From Ignavibacteriales bacterium (GTDB lineage Bacteria > Bacteroidota > Ignavibacteria > Ignavibacteriales > Ignavibacteriaceae), in contig JAGUXE010000180.1 in the NCBI GenBank assembly GCA_020061995.1, positions 1 through 26,797 on the forward strand: a stretch of DNA of 26,797 bases, given 5' to 3'. This document shows, piece after piece, positions 9,381-15,679 of this stretch. The first letter of the stretch is position 1, and every line of letters starts with the position of its first letter. The notes under the pieces are model-generated. The model ran no database searches. It was not told the origin of the DNA and saw nothing but the letters and a program-made list of their open reading frames with translations. A program made the translations under genes and the position numbers.

Positions 9381-9983
9381 ATGAGAAGACTCTTTTTATT
9401 TTTTGTGATAATCGGATTCACATTCGGATGTAAAGAAGCAAGTTCATCCAATCAACAACAAACTCAAAACATACAGGAAGAAAAAACTATGTCAGATTCA
9501 TTATTGGTTGCCGTAATTAAAACTAACATGGGAACTATAGAAGTAGAATTATTCGAAAAACAAGTCCCCAAAACAGTCGAGAACTTTAAAGGTTTAGCTG
9601 AAAAAGGATATTATAACGGAGTAATATTTCACCGTGTAATTGATAAATTTATGATTCAAGGGGGCGATCCAACCGGCTCAGGACGCGGTGGTGAAAGTTT
9701 CTGGGGAAGTAAATTTGCAGATGAATTTCACCCTGAATTAAAACATACAGGCGCAGGATTTTTATCAATGGCGAATGCAGGACCAAATACAAACGGAAGT
9801 CAATTCTTCATTACATTAGTCGCAACTCCTTGGCTTGACGGAAAACATTCCATCTTCGGTAAAGTTATTGGCGGAATGGATGTAGTTGAAACTATCGGAA
9901 AAGTCCAGACAACAAAACCATTTGATAAACCTGTTGCTGACGTCGTAATGGAAACAGTTACAATCGAAAAACGTGCTAAATAA
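9381..9983 (+). CDS. Cyclophilin-type peptidyl-prolyl cis-trans isomerase, lipoprotein
   Basis: A 200-residue PPIase of the cyclophilin family that catalyses prolyl isomerisation in folding proteins. The N-terminus is a lipoprotein signal (about 16 residues, TFGC with Cys17) followed by a Ser/Gln-rich spacer to about residue 40, so the enzyme should be tethered to a membrane on the periplasmic side. The catalytic domain shows [19 protein letters not shown] (with the catalytic-type Arg), [17 protein letters not shown] and [13 protein letters not shown], all intact. The lipobox is looser than the E. coli consensus but of the kind seen in Bacteroidota. A weak AGGA precedes the ATG. It follows uppP by 17 nt and precedes the NSS transporter by 12 nt. 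Confidence 0.93.
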   Translation: MRRLFLFFVIIGFTFGCKEASSSNQQQTQNIQEEKTMSDSLLVAVIKTNMGTIEVELFEKQVPKTVENFKGLAEKGYYNGVIFHRVIDKFMIQGGDPTGSGRGGESFWGSKFADEFHPELKHTGAGFLSMANAGPNTNGSQFFITLVATPWLDGKHSIFGKVIGGMDVVETIGKVQTTKPFDKPVADVVMETVTIEKRAK

Positions 9984-9995
9984 TATTTCTAACCA

Positions 9996-11459
9996 ATGAA
10001 ACAGGAAGAATTTTTCTCCTCACGTTGGGCTTTAATAATTGCAACTTTAGGAATAGCCGTCGGAACCGGAAACATCTGGCGGTTTTCCAGAGTTGTAGCA
10101 CAAAACGGTGGAGGATCTTTTCTTATTCCCTGGGTTATCTTTTTACTTCTCTGGTCACTTCCCCTTATAATTGCTGAGTTTGCAATTGGTAAACATACCC
10201 GATTAGGTCCTATTGGTGCAATTTCAAAAACTGCCGGAAAACAATTCGGGTGGATGGGGGCATTCATAGTTCTCGTATCAACGTCAATCATGTTTTATTA
10301 TTCCGTGGTAACCGGCTGGTGCCTTCGATATTTTTATTCGGCAGTTTCAGGGGATATTTTTCAGACTCAGAATCATTTGGATTACTGGAATAGTTTTTCA
10401 TCAAGTGCCCAACCGTTTCTTTTTCATTTCCTCGCAATTCTATTATGCGGAATCGTAATTTTTCGTGGAGTTACAAAAGGGATTGAAAAGGCGAATAAAA
10501 TTTTAGTCCCGTCACTAATCACAATTTTATTATTATTGCTGATGCGCGCAGTTACACTCCCTAATGCGGTTGAAGGATTAAAGTATTTTTTTACCCCCGA
10601 TTTATCAGCCTTGCTCGATTATAAAGTTTGGCTTAATGCTCTAACACAAAATGCGTGGGATACAGGAGCCGGATGGGGTTTAATAATGACGTATGCAATT
10701 TATATGAAGAAGCGGGAAGACATATCAATAAATGCGGCTTTAATTGGTTTCGGAAATAACTCAATTTCACTTATTGCTGGTATTACAATTTTCTCAACAG
10801 TCTTTGCTTTGTCATCAACTGAGGCGATGGTTGAAATATCAAAATCGGGACCGGCAAATACAGGACTAACATTCATCTATCTTCCTTTACTCTTTTCGAA
10901 AATGTCCGGTTCAAATTCGATTAATGCAATTTTTGCATCACTCTTTTTTCTAGCTCTATTTTTTGCAGCAATATCATCTCTATTATCAATGGTTGAACTG
11001 GCAACAAGAACATTAATTGATTTTGGAATGGTAAGAAAAAAAGCAATTATTTTTGTCTGCTTTGCAGCCATACTTTTCGGTTTGCCTTCCGCTTTTGATG
11101 TAAATGTATTAATTAATCAAGATTGGGTTTGGGGAGTAGGGCTTATTTTAAGCGGTGCATTTATTTCATTTTCGATTATTAAGTTTGGTGTAGATAAATT
11201 TAGAACCGAAGTAATTAACGGATTCGGAAGCGACATTAAAATTGGTAAATGGTATAATGTGTTAATCGGAATTGTCGTTCCCGTTCAAGCGATTTTACTA
11301 ATTATTTGGTGGCTCGCATCATCTATTACATGGGATGCAGAATGGTGGAATCCTTTCCACCTTGAAAACGCGGGGACAGTTTTGTTTCAATGGGGAGTGG
11401 CAATTATTATATTATTTGCTTTGAATAAAAAAATGGTTTCAAAAACTTTACAAGATTAG
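9996..11459 (+). CDS. Neurotransmitter:sodium symporter (NSS) family transporter
   Basis: A 487-residue Na+-coupled transporter of the LeuT/MhsT family that imports amino acids or related small molecules across the inner membrane. The unwound TM1 signature is clear: GIAVGTGNIWRFSRVVAQNGGGSF (about 19-42), followed by the TM2-like LLLWSLPLIIAEFAIGKHTRLGPIG. About 12 hydrophobic segments can be counted. NAWDTGAGWGLIMTYAIYM resembles the TM6 region that forms part of the substrate site. The substrate cannot be read from the sequence. It is directly followed by a 40-residue one-TM protein (11476-11598) that resembles the MetS-type small subunit of bacterial NSS systems, which supports a MetP/MetS-like two-component transporter. 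No convincing Shine-Dalgarno precedes the ATG. Confidence 0.93.
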   Translation: MKQEEFFSSRWALIIATLGIAVGTGNIWRFSRVVAQNGGGSFLIPWVIFLLLWSLPLIIAEFAIGKHTRLGPIGAISKTAGKQFGWMGAFIVLVSTSIMFYYSVVTGWCLRYFYSAVSGDIFQTQNHLDYWNSFSSSAQPFLFHFLAILLCGIVIFRGVTKGIEKANKILVPSLITILLLLLMRAVTLPNAVEGLKYFFTPDLSALLDYKVWLNALTQNAWDTGAGWGLIMTYAIYMKKREDISINAALIGFGNNSISLIAGITIFSTVFALSSTEAMVEISKSGPANTGLTFIYLPLLFSKMSGSNSINAIFASLFFLALFFAAISSLLSMVELATRTLIDFGMVRKKAIIFVCFAAILFGLPSAFDVNVLINQDWVWGVGLILSGAFISFSIIKFGVDKFRTEVINGFGSDIKIGKWYNVLIGIVVPVQAILLIIWWLASSITWDAEWWNPFHLENAGTVLFQWGVAIIILFALNKKMVSKTLQD

Positions 11460-11475
11460 TCAAAAAGTAAGCGAG

Positions 11476-11598
11476 ATGATTTCAACATATATAACTGCAA
11501 TAATTATCCTCACAATTGTTTGGGGCGGATTTGCATATTTTGTGAGGAAAGCATCATTGTTTGAAAAGAAAAAAAGATTAGAAGAAAATGGCAGTTAA
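11476..11598 (+). CDS. MetS-like small subunit of NSS transporter (40 residues)
   Basis: A short gene not obvious by length alone. It reads MISTYITAIIILTIVWGGF, continues to Tyr-Phe-Val-Arg, and ends in a charged tail (FEKKKRLEENGS). One membrane helix spans about residues 4-23 and includes a Trp-Gly-Gly. Single-helix proteins with a W-G-G motif, encoded directly after an NSS symporter, are the MetS-type small subunits described for the Corynebacterium MetPS methionine/alanine transporter. The placement is the expected one: 16 nt after the transporter stop. The last 11 nt overlap the start of holA, so the three genes are translationally linked. The family call rests on motif and context and is moderately sure; that it is a real gene is more certain. 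Confidence 0.75.
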   Translation: MISTYITAIIILTIVWGGFAYFVRKASLFEKKKRLEENGS

Positions 11599-12595
11599 AT
11601 CAAATTCATCATCAATTTCTGATATTCCCGCTTTAATTAAAAAGAATCAGATTTTACCAATTTATTTTCTATTCGGTGAGGATAGTTTTCTAATTAGACA
11701 AACTGCCGAGTATATGGAAAAGCAGCTTGCACATTTGGTCGGTTCTGATTTTGATAGAGAAACATATTATGGAAGTAAAGCTACGGCTCCGGAAATTCTT
11801 GATTTTGCAAATTCTTTTCCATTCAGTAGTGGTAAAAAATTAGTTATTGTTAAAGAATTTGAAAAGATGAAAGATGCAGAGGAGTTTTCAAGCTACATTA
11901 AATCTCCTTCCGATTTTACAGTTTTAATTTTCATTTATGCCGGCGCTATAACTAAGTTCGACAAAGAACATCTTCAATTATTTGAGAAGTACGGATATTC
12001 TTTCGAAGCAAAAGCCTTAAAGGAAGGGGCGGTTATTCAATGGATTTTCGATTATGTAAAATCTAAAAAGAAAAATATTTCAGAAGCTGATGCAAGATTC
12101 CTTGCTGATTTGGTAGGTGACAGCCGCGAAACTCTAAAAATGCAAATTGATAAAATGTTGACTTACATCGAAAATGAATCTGAAATTACCCTTGATATTA
12201 TTAATTCGCATGTAATCGCATCAAAAGATTACACAATCTTTCAACTGCAAGATGCGCTTGTAAAACGTGATAAAAAATTGGCGATGAAAATTGCCTTCCG
12301 CATGCTGGAAAAAAATGGAGTGGCACCAATTCTTTATCCTTTGAATAAATACTACACCGGTTTGGTTCAAGTTAAAGAACTTCAAGAGAAAAACACACGA
12401 AATGAAATAGCTGCACGGATTGTGGGAACACATCCTTATTATTATCCCAATTATATCAAAGCTGCTGAAAGTTATTCACCCCAAAAATTTAAAGAGATCT
12501 TTGCGGCATTCCTGGAGGCTGATATATCAATAAAAACAACAAGCAGCGACGAAAAAACGATTTTAACGATATTGCTAACAAGAATTTTAAAATAA
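11588..12595 (+). CDS. holA: DNA polymerase III subunit delta
   Basis: The delta subunit of the clamp loader, which opens the sliding clamp so that it can be placed on primed DNA. At 335 residues it has the normal length. The N-terminal AAA+-like domain begins with the family signature PIYFLFGEDSFLIRQTAEYM (about 24-43), then FSSGKKLVIVKEFEKM and the DFTVLIFIYAG strand. The middle DARFLADLVGDSRETLKMQIDKM matches the lid domain. The C-terminal part (about 205-335, TIFQLQDALVKRDKKLAMKIAFRML) is the helical collar domain. The ATG lies inside the end of the small-subunit gene, with AGAAG just upstream. Its stop is the end of the long co-directional run. Confidence 0.93.
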   Translation: MAVKSNSSSISDIPALIKKNQILPIYFLFGEDSFLIRQTAEYMEKQLAHLVGSDFDRETYYGSKATAPEILDFANSFPFSSGKKLVIVKEFEKMKDAEEFSSYIKSPSDFTVLIFIYAGAITKFDKEHLQLFEKYGYSFEAKALKEGAVIQWIFDYVKSKKKNISEADARFLADLVGDSRETLKMQIDKMLTYIENESEITLDIINSHVIASKDYTIFQLQDALVKRDKKLAMKIAFRMLEKNGVAPILYPLNKYYTGLVQVKELQEKNTRNEIAARIVGTHPYYYPNYIKAAESYSPQKFKEIFAAFLEADISIKTTSSDEKTILTILLTRILK

Positions 12596-12732
12596 TAGTC
12601 GAACTTGTATTATTAACGTTTTATAAAAACTTTCGAGGTTTTCTGAAATAAATAAGAATTTTGCTAAGAATTTAACTGACTTTTTAACAATACCTCGAAG
12701 GTTTAACAACTTTACTTAAGGTGAGAGTCCAA

Positions 12733-12763
12733 TTGAAACTTTTTTCCATTTCAAAAGTATAAT
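12733..12763 (+). promoter_or_regulatory. Possible promoter upstream of the ECF sigma gene
   Basis: The only promoter-like pair I see in the 182-nt gap after holA is TTGAAA (12733-12738) and TATAAT (12758-12763) separated by 19 nt. TTGAAA also forms an inverted repeat with TTTCAA at 12748-12753. If used, transcription would begin only about 8 nt before the TTG start at 12778, giving an almost leaderless message, or translation would begin at ATG 12811. The gap also contains an inverted TTCGAGG/CCTCGAA pair about 60 nt apart. All this is pattern reading and weak. Confidence 0.25.
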
Positions 12764-12777
12764 AAGTCTAAAAAGAA

Positions 12778-13359
12778 TTGAATTTAATAGAACTTTCAGA
12801 TGAAGAACTCATGATAGAGTTCCAGGCGACAAATAACATTGAGGCATACACTCTTTTAGTAAAGAAGTATAAAAATCCTCTTATGAATTTTGTCCACAGA
12901 TTTACAGGTGATTATGAAAGTTCGGCTGACATTGTTCAAGAGACGATGATTCGTGTTTTCAGAAAGAAAGATAGTTTTAAACCTATCGGGAGGTTTTCAA
13001 CATGGATCTACACAATTGCAGGAAACCTTGCGAGAACCGAACTTCAGAGGAATAAGAAGTTTGGTATGTTATCGATTGATGCGATGGGGGAGGATGAAGA
13101 TAAACAGTTTCAGATAGAAGATAATCGTTATCGCCCTGATGAAATAGTTCTTAATAAATTAAATGAAGAAATTATTACGAAAGCGATTGAGCAAATTCCT
13201 GATCTCTTCCGTGAGATAGTAATTCTAAGGGATATTCAGGAACTCTCTTATGAAGAGATTGCAGAAATTACAGGAATAACAGTCGGGACAGTAAAATCAA
13301 GGTTAAACAGAGGAAGAAGCAAATTACAAATATTACTTTCGAAAATGTTAGAAGATTGA
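12778..13359 (+). CDS. RNA polymerase sigma factor, ECF (sigma-70 family)
   Basis: A 193-residue extracytoplasmic-function sigma factor. Region 2 spans about residues 18-95, with AYTLLVKKYKNPLMNFVHRF, the core-binding/-10 part DIVQETMIRVFRKKDSF, and FSTWIYTIAGNLARTELQR. Region 4 is about residues 135-190, with LFREIVILRDIQELSYEEIAEI and GTVKSRLNRGRSKLQ as the helix-turn-helix for -35 recognition. There is no region 1 or 3, as usual for ECF factors. The start used is TTG 12778, because a stop lies two codons upstream in frame and LSDEELMIEFQ is the normal family N-terminus; ATG 12811 is an alternative. The next gene begins one base after the stop and probably encodes the regulator. The regulon is unknown. 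Confidence 0.92.
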   Translation: MNLIELSDEELMIEFQATNNIEAYTLLVKKYKNPLMNFVHRFTGDYESSADIVQETMIRVFRKKDSFKPIGRFSTWIYTIAGNLARTELQRNKKFGMLSIDAMGEDEDKQFQIEDNRYRPDEIVLNKLNEEIITKAIEQIPDLFREIVILRDIQELSYEEIAEITGITVGTVKSRLNRGRSKLQILLSKMLED

Positions 13360-13360
13360 A

Positions 13361-13891
13361 ATGAAAAAAGAAAATATTTTTGACAGCGAAAATAATTTTC
13401 CTGCTGTTACAAAGAGTTTGCAAAAACTTAGTAAAACAGAAGTCCCTTATCTGTTTGAAGAAAAACTCTTTGCTCAATTAACACAACCGCAACCGTCTAA
13501 TAATAGTTTGTGGGATAAAATTATTAATTCATTTCTTTTTGTCCCTTCAACTGCGAGTATAACGGTCGCCTCGGTTATCTTTCTTCTCTTAATGGTGAAT
13601 GAAAGGATTGCGTACACTAATCCATTTTCTGAAATGCCCCGTGTTAGAAAAGATATTGTTGAAGTTACCGAAGAAACACCAACAGAATTCGGAATTGTCA
13701 ATAATGAGGCTGGGTCTAAATCTAAATCAAAAAGAGTAGTTGACAGCCATAACTCCAATAATCTTGCGATGAAAAATGAACTGGTAGGCTTTAAACTTAT
13801 CTCCTCAACAGATGAGGAAAAAAAAATGATTGACAGTTTGAAGAATTCGATAAATTACAATTCCACACTAATGATGGTAAAACCTGAGTGA
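13361..13891 (+). CDS. One-TM protein partnered with ECF sigma factor, probable anti-sigma-like regulator
   Basis: A 176-residue protein with no family I can name. The N-terminal cytoplasmic part (about 1-55) contains LQKLSKTEVPYLFEEKLFAQL, a pattern seen in small proteins that follow ECF sigma genes in Bacteroidota. A single membrane segment spans about residues 60-79 (TASITVASVIFLLLMV). The rest (about 80-176) is polar, Ser/Lys/Asn-rich and would lie in the periplasm. There is no HxxxCxxC zinc-binding anti-sigma motif. The start lies one base after the sigma stop, so the two are translationally coupled. By position and topology it could hold or sense for the sigma factor, but this is inference. 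Confidence 0.75.
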   Translation: MKKENIFDSENNFPAVTKSLQKLSKTEVPYLFEEKLFAQLTQPQPSNNSLWDKIINSFLFVPSTASITVASVIFLLLMVNERIAYTNPFSEMPRVRKDIVEVTEETPTEFGIVNNEAGSKSKSKRVVDSHNSNNLAMKNELVGFKLISSTDEEKKMIDSLKNSINYNSTLMMVKPE

Positions 13892-13935
13892 AGGTTTGAT
13901 CTAATGGTTTTCGCCTAAAATAAGTTCCCGATTAA

Positions 13936-13967
13936 AAAACTACATTGCGACTGGGCAGTAGTTTTCA
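13936..13967. terminator. Bidirectional terminator between convergent operons
   Basis: AAAACTAC (13936-13943) pairs with GTAGTTTT (13958-13965), with an additional TGC/GCA pairing inside. T-rich sequence follows on the plus strand, and an A-tract (T-tract on the minus strand) lies on the other side. It separates the sigma operon (stop at 13891) from the minus-strand gene, whose stop codon (13965-13967) overlaps the arm. Confidence 0.6.
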
Positions 13968-14336
13968 CTTTTTCAAAAGCTCCATCCTGTATTTAACCAT
14001 TTTAATTATAAGCTCTTTGGGTAGAGGCTTATCAATTGGAAACTGAACAGAACCTTTCCCTTTTTTGTAACCTTCAAGTTCTTTATCAAACTTTTCCATT
14101 ACTGTTGGATGGGGATATAAGCCAACATGTTTTTTATATCCAGCTATCATAATCTGCTCCTCTCGTTTTCCTCCTTTGACCAGTGCATAAGCAGGAATAC
14201 CATAATTGAGCATTTCAATCGCTTCGGGAACTGCCTTTAGAATACATTCTTTTAATTCCTTAAGACTCTCTTTTATCTTTTCAGGTTGATTATCAAAATA
14301 TTCTTCAACCGATATGTAGTTTTCTTTCTCATTCAT
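13965..14336 (-). CDS. DUF1801 domain protein (YdhG/frataxin-fold-like)
   Basis: A 123-residue soluble protein of the DUF1801 group, whose members include Bacillus YdhG, reported as a frataxin-like iron chaperone. Typical features are the N-terminal SVEEYFDNQPE and PEAIEMLNYGIPAYAL, then IMIAGYKKHVGLYPHP and the C-terminal KGSVQFPIDKPLPKELI, which is the most conserved part of the family. The length is normal and there is no signal peptide. Upstream lies a 140-nt gap to the next minus-strand gene, so it may have its own promoter, but I see no good candidate. Such single-domain genes are often found in variable chromosomal regions. Biochemical role is not certain from sequence. Confidence 0.85.
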   Translation of the reverse strand: MNEKENYISVEEYFDNQPEKIKESLKELKECILKAVPEAIEMLNYGIPAYALVKGGKREEQIMIAGYKKHVGLYPHPTVMEKFDKELEGYKKGKGSVQFPIDKPLPKELIIKMVKYRMELLKK

Positions 14337-14476
14337 GATTTGTTCTTTTTATTCAATTGTGTAAATGTACACATACAGTAACCGATTTGAAACCCCTTCT
14401 TGTCCGATTAGCACAAATTTTCTTAAAGTTAAAGACCTTCGATTTGCTTCTTCACCTGCTACTGACAACTTTTGTA

Positions 14477-14764
14477 CTATACCTTTGTCAATCTCAATTT
14501 ATGCGGGCTTGTTTTGGGAACTCTTTCAATTAATTTACGAGCTTCGAGATCGAGTTTTACAGTCACCATATACCAGATGACTTTACCGTCAAAACTTGTG
14601 GTTAGTTCTTTAACTGCTTTATCCGTCAAATCTTCAAAACTTATTTCTGAATGTTCACTCAATGATTGAAGTATGAAGTCCTTTATTATATCATATCTTC
14701 TCTGCAAGATATTGACCCCTTTTTTACCGTTTGGGTGCATGGTCATTATTTTTACTTCTTTCAT
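14477..14764 (-). CDS. Small conserved protein, DUF6958-like
   Basis: A 95-residue soluble protein. It has the pattern HPNGKKGVNILQRRYDIIKD, then a helix-turn-helix-like middle (ILQSLSEHSEISFEDLTDKAV) and a conserved end WYMVTVKLDLEARKLIERVP. I associate this pattern with the uncharacterised DUF6958 family, from memory and with moderate confidence. The WY...LEARKLIERVP part resembles the wing of a winged-helix domain, so a nucleic-acid-binding role is possible but unproven. The first ATG is chosen because it overlaps the stop of the upstream gene as ATGA (14761-14764), indicating translational coupling; Met7 and Met9 are possible later starts. Confidence 0.72.
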   Translation of the reverse strand: MKEVKIMTMHPNGKKGVNILQRRYDIIKDFILQSLSEHSEISFEDLTDKAVKELTTSFDGKVIWYMVTVKLDLEARKLIERVPKTSPHKLRLTKV

Positions 14765-15327
14765 AAAGTGATTTCCTTGAATCTGGTTTTGCTGAATAAA
14801 AAACCAATCAATAGGAATGGTATAATGTGGTCAATCATATTTATTAAAGTATAATCCAAAGGAAACATATACCAATTCATTTGCGATAAATCGCTCGCAA
14901 AGCCGATTATCAAAGCAGCCAAAAGAGATATTGAAATGATAGATTTAGGCGTCTGAACTTTTGATTGCCTAATTAACAAGTAAAGCAAAAAGACTGTGAA
15001 AAAATTAATGGCAAGGCTGCCTAAAAAAGAAGTTGCGCTAAAAAGTTCTGTTTTACCACGCTTAAATACCATTAAAGTTATCCGTGGTCCTTTTTCAACT
15101 TTCTCTTCCATTTCTTTCATTTTTTGTGGGGTGTTCTCTGTCGGGAAACCGGGATAATGATAAATACCGTCTTTAACCAAATTCACTTTCAATATTTCTG
15201 TATTCAAAGCATTGTCGGGTATCGCGTTGAGAGTATTGGAATGAAAGGGTAAAACCATCCAGGAAACCGCACTCCAGACAAAAAGGATTAGCGTTCCTAT
15301 TACAAGACTTGTTATTGTTCTTTTCAT
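14761..15327 (-). CDS. Uncharacterised four-TM membrane protein
   Basis: A 188-residue inner-membrane protein of unknown function. The first membrane segment (about 5-27) includes FVWSAVSWMVLPFHSNTLNAI, a pattern I have seen at the start of a widespread uncharacterised membrane family. A non-cytoplasmic loop of about 65 residues follows, with DGIYHYPGFP and a charged KEMEEKVEKGP stretch. Three more helices lie at about 97-118, 128-146 and 160-178. The stop overlaps the start of the DUF6958-like gene (ATGA), and the gene starts 6 nt after the stop of the 66-residue membrane protein upstream, so the three form an operon. No catalytic motif is visible. Confidence 0.75.
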   Translation of the reverse strand: MKRTITSLVIGTLILFVWSAVSWMVLPFHSNTLNAIPDNALNTEILKVNLVKDGIYHYPGFPTENTPQKMKEMEEKVEKGPRITLMVFKRGKTELFSATSFLGSLAINFFTVFLLYLLIRQSKVQTPKSIISISLLAALIIGFASDLSQMNWYMFPLDYTLINMIDHIIPFLLIGFLFSKTRFKEITL

Positions 15328-15333
15328 TTTTGT

Positions 15334-15534
15334 TTACCTATTTATGTTATCAATGTTTCTTTTCTTTTTGGATACAATTCCCATCTGCATTCCAATTGCA
15401 ATGCCTACTGGAATTGCCCATGTCCAAATGAAGATGTCATTGGTAATAAGTTGAACTATTAATGAAACTATTGCTGCCATGATTGCCCCCAATGCCATTC
15501 CAGTCCCTAGGTTTAGTTGAAACTTATTTTTCAT
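15334..15534 (-). CDS. Small two-TM membrane protein, function unknown
   Basis: A 66-residue protein with two hydrophobic segments (about 10-30, GTGMALGAIMAAIVSLIVQLI, and about 34-52, IFIWTWAIPVGIAIGMQMGIV) joined by a short turn, with a basic, Asn-rich tail. I do not recognise a family; glycine-rich helices of this type occur in many small channel-like or scaffold proteins. It is the first gene of the minus-strand operon, and its stop is 6 nt upstream of the next start. The ATG is preceded by purine-rich GAGAGAGAA. Its reality rests on the tight operon spacing and clear two-helix design. Confidence 0.65.
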   Translation of the reverse strand: MKNKFQLNLGTGMALGAIMAAIVSLIVQLITNDIFIWTWAIPVGIAIGMQMGIVSKKKRNIDNINR

Positions 15535-15574
15535 ATTCTCTCTCTATTTGTTGATTCTCTTTATTGTTTTTCAA

Positions 15575-15608
15575 CACTTGCCGATAACGGCTGAGGCAAT
15601 GACAAGTG
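15575..15608. repeat. Nested inverted repeat between operons
   Basis: CACTTG (15575-15580) pairs with CAAGTG (15603-15608), and inside it GCCG/CGGC encloses an ATAA tetraloop. TTGCC (15578-15582) could alternatively pair with GGCAA (15595-15599). The stretch is GC-richer than its surroundings. It lies about 40 nt upstream of the small membrane-gene operon. Function is unknown; it may be a recombination or cassette-end type sequence or a remnant repeat. Confidence 0.4.
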
Positions 15609-15632
15609 GCAGATTGTGTGGTACTTAATAGT

Positions 15633-15663
15633 GTCAATCTATCCGCAATGCGGATAGATTGAC
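15633..15663. repeat. Perfect 31-nt palindrome (15-bp arms)
   Basis: GTCAATCTATCCGCA and TGCGGATAGATTGAC are exact reverse complements around one central base. The palindrome lies 16 nt beyond the stop of the minus-strand protease gene, so it could terminate that transcript, but no U-tract follows on either strand. It could also be an operator or a mobile-element end. Confidence 0.6.
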
Positions 15664-15679
15664 TACTGAAATAATATTA

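Noticed and set aside
9989..10291. 100-codon minus-strand frame opposite the start of the NSS transporter
   Set aside because: It lies fully inside a gene with a very clear family signature on the other strand; no sign of coding of its own.
15575..15608. Integron attC site
   Set aside because: The required core sites (RYYYAAC and GTTRRRY) are not present at the ends, and no integron integrase is in the window. It is kept only as an inverted repeat.
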